From Actinomycetota bacterium (GTDB lineage Bacteria > Actinomycetota > Acidimicrobiia > Acidimicrobiales > Ilumatobacteraceae): a stretch of DNA of 64,000 nucleotides. The stretch lies in NCBI GenBank assembly GCA_016213625.1, contig JACQZZ010000075.1, forward strand, positions 1 through 64,000, given 5' to 3'. The position numbers and the translations under genes were made by a program. This document shows, piece by piece, positions 58,954 to 64,000 of this stretch (positions are counted from its first letter, which is position 1; the number at the start of each line of letters is the position of its first letter). Below the pieces are notes generated by a model. It saw only the letters and a list, made by a program, of their open reading frames with translations, was not told the DNA's origin and made no database searches.

Positions 58954-59445
58954 ATGACGAGATCCCGCAGCGAGTACCGCCGCACCAGCCTCACCACCCG
59001 CACGCCGCTCCACTACGGCATCACCGCCGTCGCGGCACACACGGTGGATCGCGAGGTGCTCGCCACGTTGTTGCTCGACGCGTATCGAGGCACCATCGAC
59101 GACGAGGGCGAAGACCACGACGACGCGCTGGCGGCCATCGACCACTACCTCGGGACGATCATTCCCGAGCACTCAGTCGTGCTGTTCGAGGGCGACAGGG
59201 CCGTGGCGTTGTCGTTCGTGGTCGTCGTCGACGGTGTGCACTACATCGACCCGGTCACCACCGCTGCGTCGCACAAGGGTCGCGGACTCGGCACGGCTGC
59301 GGTGATGGAGTCGTTGCGGAGTCTCGCCGCCGCCGACGTGCACATCGTGGGCGCCACCATCACCGACGGCAACACGCCATCCGAGCGGCTGTTCACCTCG
59401 CTGGGCTTCACGAGGGTCGGCCGCTGGGGCACCTCGGCGGAGTGA
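58954..59445 (+). CDS. GNAT-family N-acetyltransferase
   Basis: The product is 163 residues with the GNAT core: SVVLFEGDRAVALSFVVVVDG, YIDPVTTAASHKGRGLGTAAVMESL (acetyl-CoA motif) and TITDGNTPSERLFTSLGFTRVGRWG. The substrate is unknown. Alternative start GTG at 58912 would add 14 residues. It ends immediately before a truncated GlsB-like fragment. Confidence 0.82.
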   Translation: MTRSRSEYRRTSLTTRTPLHYGITAVAAHTVDREVLATLLLDAYRGTIDDEGEDHDDALAAIDHYLGTIIPEHSVVLFEGDRAVALSFVVVVDGVHYIDPVTTAASHKGRGLGTAAVMESLRSLAAADVHIVGATITDGNTPSERLFTSLGFTRVGRWGTSAE

Positions 59446-59452
59446 TCTACAG

Positions 59453-59632
59453 TGCCCGACCGCCCTCGGGTTGCTCGGTGCGCTCGTCGGGTACTGGATC
59501 TTCGCCGGCCTGTTCGGCTGGGGCGACGAGGACACGTTCGACTGGGGTGGCATCGTCGGAGCGTTCATCGGCGCGCTGATCGTGGTGGGTGTCGGCTCGG
59601 CGCTGCTCAAGAAGTACGACGCCCGGCGCTAG
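59453..59632 (+). pseudogene. 5'-truncated GlsB/YeaQ-like transglycosylase-associated membrane protein
   Basis: The frame ending at TAG 59630-59632 encodes ALGLLGALVGYWIFAGLF, an acidic loop, then GGIVGAFIGALIVVGVGSAL and LLKKYDARR, the second half of a GlsB/YeaQ/YmgE-family small membrane protein. The usual first helix and its start codon are missing: the preceding bases belong to the end of the GNAT gene. Only a TTG at 59471 could start it. Probably a deletion remnant. Confidence 0.6.
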
Positions 59633-60078
59633 ACACCGCCGCGGAAGAGGGCGGTGAGGTCGAGCGACGGCACGTGCTGGTGCGACGCCAGCGACACGTA
59701 GGTGCACGCCAGCGCGTCGCGCCCGGCACCGAGCGCGGTGCCCACCAGACCCAGTGCGTCGGCCAGGTCGCGAGGCGGCGTGGCGTCGATGACCTTCACC
59801 CAGATGGCCTCTTCGAGCACGTTGAACGCAGTCTGTACCTCGCGGATGTCGAAGCCGGCCTCGAACCGCTCGTGCGCGACACGAGTGGCGTGGTCGATCA
59901 TCGGCACCAGGTCGCGTGTGGACACGCTCTCCACCACCAGGTCGAACAACTGACGCACCCGCAGACGAGCGGCATCCGGGCCGGCCTCGGAGTAGTGGCG
60001 CACGTCGGACAGCGCTGCGGCAGCGCTCTCGACGATCGCGTCGGCTTCGTGAGTGAGCACCTCGAGCACATCGGCCAT
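59629..60078 (-). CDS. RsbRD N-terminal-like helical protein
   Basis: The product is 149 residues, all-helical in appearance. The segment LVPMIDHATRVAHERFEAGFDIREVQTAFNVLEEAIW resembles the RsbRD N-terminal domain found in stressosome-related sensors and histidine kinases. No catalytic domain is attached, so it may act as a stand-alone sensor or partner. ATG at 60078 has an ideal AAGGAGG five bases upstream, which decides the start. Confidence 0.6.
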   Translation of the reverse strand: MADVLEVLTHEADAIVESAAAALSDVRHYSEAGPDAARLRVRQLFDLVVESVSTRDLVPMIDHATRVAHERFEAGFDIREVQTAFNVLEEAIWVKVIDATPPRDLADALGLVGTALGAGRDALACTYVSLASHQHVPSLDLTALFRGGV

Positions 60079-60148
60079 GACGGCCTCCTTCGACACGGTC
60101 ACCGTACCGCCGCGGAGCCCCACGACGGCCACCGAACGAGGGGACGCG

Positions 60149-61276
60149 TCAGCCGAGCAGCTTCTTGGCGATCACCATCCGTTGGATCTGGTTGGTGCCC
60201 TCGTAGATCTGGGTGATCTTCGCGTCGCGCATCATCCGCTCGACCGGGAACTCGTCGGTGTAGCCGTACCCACCCAGGAACTGCACGCAGTCGGTGGTGA
60301 CCTGCATCGCCACGTCGCTGGCGAAGCACTTCGCCATCGCGCCGGCCATTCCCAGTTCGGGATCTCCGACGTCGGCCATCGCGCACGCCCGGTACACCAG
60401 ACCACGGGCCGCCTCGATGCGCATCGCGCAGTCGGCCGCCATCCATTGCAGCCCCTGGTTGTCGGCCAACGGGCGACCGAACGTGCGGCGCTCCTTCAGG
60501 TACCCGACGGCGTAGTCGAGCGCACCCTGCGCGACGCCCACGGCCTGCGCGCCGATGGTGGGGCGGCTGCGGTCGAGTGTGTGCATGGCGATGGCGAACC
60601 CCTCGCCCACTTCACCGATTCGGTTGGCGTCGGGCACGCGCACCTCGTCGAGGCGGATGATGCCGGTGGGCGACCCCTTGATGCCCAGCTTGTGCTCGAG
60701 CTTCTCCACCTGCACGCCCCAGCCGGCCTCGACCAGAAACGCGGTGATGCCCTTGTGGCGATCGTCGGACGTGCGGGCGAACACGGTGTACAGGTCGCTG
60801 ATGCCCGCGTTGGTGATCCAGCACTTGGTACCGGTGATGACCCAGTCGTCGCCGTCGCGCACGGCACGCGTGGTCATCGAGGCCACGTCGCTGCCGGCAT
60901 CGGGCTCGCTGAGGCCGTAGCTGCACTGGCTGTCGCCGCTGCAGATGCGCGGGATGTAACGCGACTTCAGGTCGTGACTGCCGAAGTTGATGACCGGCAA
61001 CATGCCCAACTTGGAGATGAGGAACGACAGGCTCGTGCTCACGCACGCCCGCGACAGTTCCTCGGCCACGATGGCCTGATCCACCAGCGACGCGCCGTCG
61101 CCGCCGTACTCGACCGGATAGCTCAGCGACGTGAGCTCCATCCGCTTGAGCGCCTCGAAGTTCTCCCACGAGAACTCGCCGCGCCGGTCGAGCTCGGCAG
61201 CGTTGGGGGCGATCTTGTCGTCGCAGAACTGGCGGACGACCTTGCGGAACTCGTGCTGCTCCTCGGTGAGCAACAT
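60149..61276 (-). CDS. Acyl-CoA dehydrogenase
   Basis: The product is 375 residues, normal for the family. FAD/acyl-CoA motifs are SYGLSEPDAGSDVASM, WVITGTKCWITNAG, a DRSRPTIGAQAVG segment, QFLGGYGYTDEFPVER and the catalytic Glu in ITQIYEGTNQIQR (near residue 361). It catalyses the first beta-oxidation step on a short- or branched-chain acyl-CoA. The start ATG overlaps the stop of the hypothetical gene upstream by one base. Confidence 0.92.
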   Translation of the reverse strand: MLLTEEQHEFRKVVRQFCDDKIAPNAAELDRRGEFSWENFEALKRMELTSLSYPVEYGGDGASLVDQAIVAEELSRACVSTSLSFLISKLGMLPVINFGSHDLKSRYIPRICSGDSQCSYGLSEPDAGSDVASMTTRAVRDGDDWVITGTKCWITNAGISDLYTVFARTSDDRHKGITAFLVEAGWGVQVEKLEHKLGIKGSPTGIIRLDEVRVPDANRIGEVGEGFAIAMHTLDRSRPTIGAQAVGVAQGALDYAVGYLKERRTFGRPLADNQGLQWMAADCAMRIEAARGLVYRACAMADVGDPELGMAGAMAKCFASDVAMQVTTDCVQFLGGYGYTDEFPVERMMRDAKITQIYEGTNQIQRMVIAKKLLG

Positions 61277-61797
61277 CACAGACCGACCAGCTCGCGCCAC
61301 TTCCCCGGATAGGCGGCGGACACCTGCTGCGGGGTCATCCGCAACGTGGCCTCGGGCACCATGTCGACGAGGGAACGGGCCTCGGTGTAGTGGCCGTGGT
61401 GACCCAACCCGGCGAACAGCTCGCGACGGGCCGACACCAGCTCGGCCGGTGCGCTCGGATCGAGGAAGCCCCAGATGGTGAACGCGATGGTGAGGTCGTG
61501 CACCACTGGCGCACGGCTGAACATGCTGGCTCGCCGCAGCGCCACACCCAGGCAGCCCTTCACCGCGTCGGCGGTGTGCTCGCCGCTCTTCAGCTGCAGC
61601 CGCGGCTCGAAGCCCTTGGCGATCTTGAGCGCGAAACCCTGGTCGGGACCCTGATACCCGAGCTGCTCTCCGCTGGGCTGGAAGCCGGCGATGTCGGCCT
61701 TGCGCGTGGAGGTCCAGCCGGCGGGCACGACCTTCGGTGAGGCGTAGGAGCGCGACGTGTCGACGGCGGGCGTGGGTGCGAACTGAGGGGCTGCCAT
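61276..61797 (-). CDS. Conserved hypothetical protein upstream of acyl-CoA dehydrogenase
   Basis: The product is 173 residues with no signal peptide or membrane helix. Distinct stretches are ASPKVVPAGWTSTRKADIAG, YQGPDQGFALKIAKGFEPRL, VKGCLGVALRRASMFSRAPV and IWGFLDPSAPAELV. I do not recognise a family. The stop overlaps the acyl-CoA dehydrogenase start, so the two are co-translated and may share a role in acyl metabolism. Confidence 0.75.
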   Translation of the reverse strand: MAAPQFAPTPAVDTSRSYASPKVVPAGWTSTRKADIAGFQPSGEQLGYQGPDQGFALKIAKGFEPRLQLKSGEHTADAVKGCLGVALRRASMFSRAPVVHDLTIAFTIWGFLDPSAPAELVSARRELFAGLGHHGHYTEARSLVDMVPEATLRMTPQQVSAAYPGKWRELVGL

Positions 61798-61817
61798 AAC
61801 GGCAACCAGTCTGGCAC

Positions 61818-63446
61818 TCAGCCGGGCTGATGCAGCAAGCCGTACACGAGGCCTTCTTCGAGGGCTCGCCACGACGCTTCGATGATGTTGCTGCTGACCC
61901 CGATGGTGGTCCAGGTGCGCTCGCCGTTGCTGAAGTCGATGAGCACACGCGTGATGGCGCCGGTGGCTGTGGCGCCGTCGAGGATGCGCACCTTGTAGTC
62001 GGTGAGGTGCACGCGGTCGAGTTCGGGGAACGCCACCCGCAAGGCGTTGCGCAGTGCGGTGTCGATGGCGTTCACCGGACCGTTGCCCTCGGCGGTGAAC
62101 ACGTGTCGCTGGGCGGTGGCTGCGTCGCCTTCGCCCACCCACACCTTGACGGTGGCCTCGGTGGTGAAGTCGCCGCTGGGCAGCTCGTCGGTGATGACGC
62201 GCATGCTCTCGACCCGGAAGAACGACTGCTCCCAGCCCGACGAGCGGCGCATCAGCAGTTCGAGCGACGCATCGGCGGCCTCGAAGTGATAGCCCTCGTG
62301 CTCGAGCCGCTTCAGATCGTCGATCACCTGGTTCACCGCGGGACCGTCCATCGCCAGGCCCAGCTCCTGGGCCTTGATCTCCATCGTGGCCCTGCCGGCC
62401 ATCTCGCTGACCACGAACCGCGTGCCGTTGCCGACGAGCTCGGGGTCGACGTGCTCGTAGGCGTCCTTGGCCCGCTTGATGGCGCTGACGTGCAAGCCGG
62501 CCTTGTGGGCGAAGGCCGACGTGCCCACGTACGGCGCCTGCGGGTTCAGCGGCCGGTTGAGCACCTCGGCGACGTGCTTGCTGACACTGGTGAGCCGCTC
62601 GAGGCGACCCTCGGGCAGGCACTGCATGCCCAGCTTCAGCTGGAGGTTGGGGATGACGGTGGTGAGGTTGCAGTTGCCCGTGCGCTCGCCCAGACCGTTG
62701 AGCGTGCCCTGCACGTGGCCCGCACCGGCGAGCACCGCGGCCATGGAGTTGGCCACCGCGCACCCGGTGTCGTCGTGGCAGTGGATGCCGATGACGGCAT
62801 CCGTGCCCACCACCCGCTGCACGTCGGTGACGATCTGCGCCACCTCGTGCGGCAACGAACCGCCGTTGGTGTCGCACAGCACCAGGTGACTGGCACCGTT
62901 CACCACGGCGGCCTCGATGGCCCGCAAGGCGAACTCGGGGTTGCGCTTGTACCCGTCGAAGAAGTGCTCCAGGTCGACCATCACCCGGCGGCCGTTGGCG
63001 TGCAGGAAGTGCACCGAGTCGGCGATCATCGCCGCGCCCTCGTCGAGCGTGGTCTGCAGCGCCTCGAGCACGTGGTAGTCCCAGCTCTTGGCGACGATGC
63101 ACACCGCGCTGGTGTTGGCGTCGAGCAGGTTGCGCAAGGTGGTGTCGTCATCGACCTTGCCGCGGGGGCGCCGCGTGCTGCCGAACGCCACCATCGTGCT
63201 GGTGGTGAGGTGCAGTTCGTTGAGCGCCCGCTGGAAGAATTCGATGTCCTTCGGGTTCGCCCCTGGCCAGCCGCCCTCGATGTAGTGCACGCCCAGGTGG
63301 TCGAGTTGTTCGGCGATGCGCAGCTTGTCGTCGACCGTCGCCGACACGCCCTCCACCTGGAGGCCGTCGCGCAAGGTGGTGTCGAAGACCTCGACGCGCC
63401 GAGATGTGTCGTGATGAGAGGTGTCGTCATGGAGCGGAGTGTTCAC
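61818..63446 (-). CDS. cimA: (R)-citramalate synthase
   Basis: The product is 542 residues, the CimA length. The HMGL-like TIM barrel shows VEVFDTTLRDGLQVEGVS, HYIEGGWPGANPKD, LCDTNGGSLPHE and IGIHCHDDTGCAVANSMAA (metal His-x-His). The LeuA-type C-terminal allosteric dimerisation domain lies at ~400-535. It condenses pyruvate and acetyl-CoA to citramalate, the threonine-independent route to 2-oxobutyrate and isoleucine. GTG at 63446 follows GAAGGA by 8 bases. An Ile-rich leader and a terminator lie upstream, pointing to attenuation. Confidence 0.93.
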   Translation of the reverse strand: MNTPLHDDTSHHDTSRRVEVFDTTLRDGLQVEGVSATVDDKLRIAEQLDHLGVHYIEGGWPGANPKDIEFFQRALNELHLTTSTMVAFGSTRRPRGKVDDDTTLRNLLDANTSAVCIVAKSWDYHVLEALQTTLDEGAAMIADSVHFLHANGRRVMVDLEHFFDGYKRNPEFALRAIEAAVVNGASHLVLCDTNGGSLPHEVAQIVTDVQRVVGTDAVIGIHCHDDTGCAVANSMAAVLAGAGHVQGTLNGLGERTGNCNLTTVIPNLQLKLGMQCLPEGRLERLTSVSKHVAEVLNRPLNPQAPYVGTSAFAHKAGLHVSAIKRAKDAYEHVDPELVGNGTRFVVSEMAGRATMEIKAQELGLAMDGPAVNQVIDDLKRLEHEGYHFEAADASLELLMRRSSGWEQSFFRVESMRVITDELPSGDFTTEATVKVWVGEGDAATAQRHVFTAEGNGPVNAIDTALRNALRVAFPELDRVHLTDYKVRILDGATATGAITRVLIDFSNGERTWTTIGVSSNIIEASWRALEEGLVYGLLHQPG

Positions 63447-63489
63447 GGTGTGTCCTTCAGCAGGTGGGGGGTCGTCAGGAGAAATGAAA

Positions 63490-63511
63490 GAGCCGCCCGG
63501 AGGGGCGGCTC
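63490..63511 (-). terminator. Intrinsic terminator in the cimA leader (attenuator)
   Basis: On the minus strand GAGCCGCCC (63511-63503) and GGGCGGCTC (63498-63490) form a 9-bp stem with a CTCC loop, directly followed by TTTCATTT. It lies 43 bases before the cimA start and after the Ile-rich leader ORF, so termination here would prevent cimA transcription. Confidence 0.85.
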
Positions 63512-63513
63512 GG

Positions 63514-63544
63514 AGCGCAGATCGGCATGGGGCCGAGCTGCGCT
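63514..63544 (-). promoter_or_regulatory. Pause-type hairpin after the leader stop codon
   Basis: Arms 63532-63544 and 63514-63526 pair over 13 positions with one mismatch, around a 5-base loop. The first arm begins inside the leader stop codon, where a translating ribosome would melt it. In classical attenuators this is the 1:2 hairpin. Confidence 0.65.
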
Positions 63545-63593
63545 AGCAAATGATGATGATCGCGGTGTGGGCGAGCACTGACACGTCGGCCAT
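63543..63593 (-). CDS. Ile-rich leader peptide of cimA
   Basis: A 16-residue ORF, MADVSVLAHTAIIIIC, contains four consecutive Ile codons (ATC ATC ATC ATT) just before the end, plus two Val and one Leu. It ends at TAG 63543-63545, overlapping the first hairpin arm, with the terminator downstream. The layout is that of ilv-type attenuation leader peptides. No clear ribosome-binding site is seen. Confidence 0.75.
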   Translation of the reverse strand: MADVSVLAHTAIIIIC

Positions 63594-64000
63594 TCAACCC
63601 GCAAAACACGGCCCCGTCAACGTGAACATCCCGTGTGCAACTGGTGCAGCCTGTGCACAACCTGTGACTGAACGGTGGATGAACGAAAAACTTCTGTGAC
63701 TAACGCACAATGTCGGGGGATAACCCTGTGTGGACAGAAAAACCCTCTTGACCAGGGGAAACAGCTGTTGCAGAGTGATCCACGTACCGGCAAGCGCAAC
63801 GCCAACCGGAACCCGAGGAACGGTGCCGAGGAACCGAGACAGCCCGCAAGGGAGGTCGAGGGGAATCGGAGGGCCAACCGGGTTCACGAGGTGGAAAGCG
63901 GTGTCGGTGGAGGATGATCCTTGATCCTCACCGAAGAACCTTCACGGGGGAGGCGGTGGGGCGCTGGGGAGGACGAGCCGGGCAACCGGGGAGGCCGAAC
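63594..64000. other. 400-base region without a convincing gene; DnaA-box-like 9-mers
   Basis: Short open frames here have unlikely composition and no family features. On the minus strand the 9-mers TTGTGCACA, CTGTCCACA, TTAGTCACA and TTATCCCCC lie within about 120 bases (63650-63760) and match the actinobacterial DnaA box (TTGTCCACA or TTATNCACA) at 7 to 9 positions. This may be part of an origin, a DnaA-controlled promoter, or chance in a cimA upstream region. Confidence 0.35.

Noticed and set aside
61276-63102. Minus-strand open frame of 608 residues extending upstream of the hypothetical protein
   Set aside because: Its N-terminal two thirds overlap cimA in another frame; only the part from ATG 61797 looks like a protein.
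63675-63917. 80-residue plus-strand ORF near the right end
   Set aside because: Arg/Asn/Gly-rich composition, no ribosome-binding site and no recognisable motif.

Overview
The window looks like chromosomal DNA of a high-GC actinobacterium, most likely of the Acidimicrobiia (Ilumatobacter-like). This is inferred from the many GTG starts, the very common 4-base stop/start overlaps, -10 boxes placed 6-7 bases before start codons (leaderless mRNAs), an actinobacterial-type LexA box, an HNH/DUF222 (13E12-type) gene, an F420-type LLM oxidoreductase and a large NAD-glutamate dehydrogenase. No ribosomal RNA, transposase, phage gene or CRISPR array was found.

Layout. 1-7.9 kb holds housekeeping and envelope genes: a partial ABC-F ATPase, a DUF2752 membrane protein, an SGNH-type lipoprotein, MscL, an unusual flavoprotein disulfide-reductase homologue, an M23 lipoprotein, an MFS transporter and an amidase. 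7.9-9.4 kb is a three-gene operon (38-aa peptide, ribbon-helix-helix protein, DUF4097 adhesin-like protein) behind a promoter packed with inverted repeats. 9.4-12 kb holds PPK2, an SDR and an LLM oxidoreductase around a 34-bp palindrome. 12-18.4 kb holds two GGDEF-EAL proteins, one translationally coupled to a subtilase with 16 GVRWS repeats. 18.4-20.5 kb is a rearranged patch: a gene with a replaced 3' end, then a Fic gene flanked by a 54-bp direct repeat derived from the 3' flank of tRNA-Glu. 20.5-26.3 kb is a glutamate-themed stretch (tRNA-Glu, tRNA-Gln, YdcF, GltX, NAD-GDH). 26.4-28.5 kb is a coupled trio (DUF2237, crotonase, 2OG/Fe(II)-type oxygenase).

28.6-53.0 kb is a large surface-polysaccharide locus. 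It encodes glycosyltransferases, two Wzy/ligase-like proteins, a Wzx flippase, a Wzz-like protein, a priming sugar-phosphate transferase and enzymes for three amino-sugar routes: a WbpA/B/E/D set for UDP-GlcNAc(3NAc)A, a PglF/PglE/PglC set for a 4-amino-4,6-dideoxy sugar and its priming onto lipid, and a WecE/WecD-like pair for dTDP-Fuc4NAc. Together they suggest a Wzx/Wzy-dependent glycan rich in acetylated amino sugars.

53.2-60.1 kb is a mixed region: hemolysin III, pentapeptide-repeat and VOC proteins, an SOS-box HNH gene, an EamA transporter, an ECF sigma factor with a membrane partner, a GNAT, a 5'-truncated GlsB-like remnant and an RsbRD-N-like protein. 60.1-63.6 kb holds an acyl-CoA dehydrogenase, an unknown protein and citramalate synthase (cimA). 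cimA is preceded by an Ile-rich leader peptide and an intrinsic terminator, which is a strong candidate attenuator for isoleucine synthesis. The last 400 bases carry no convincing gene but contain several DnaA-box-like 9-mers.
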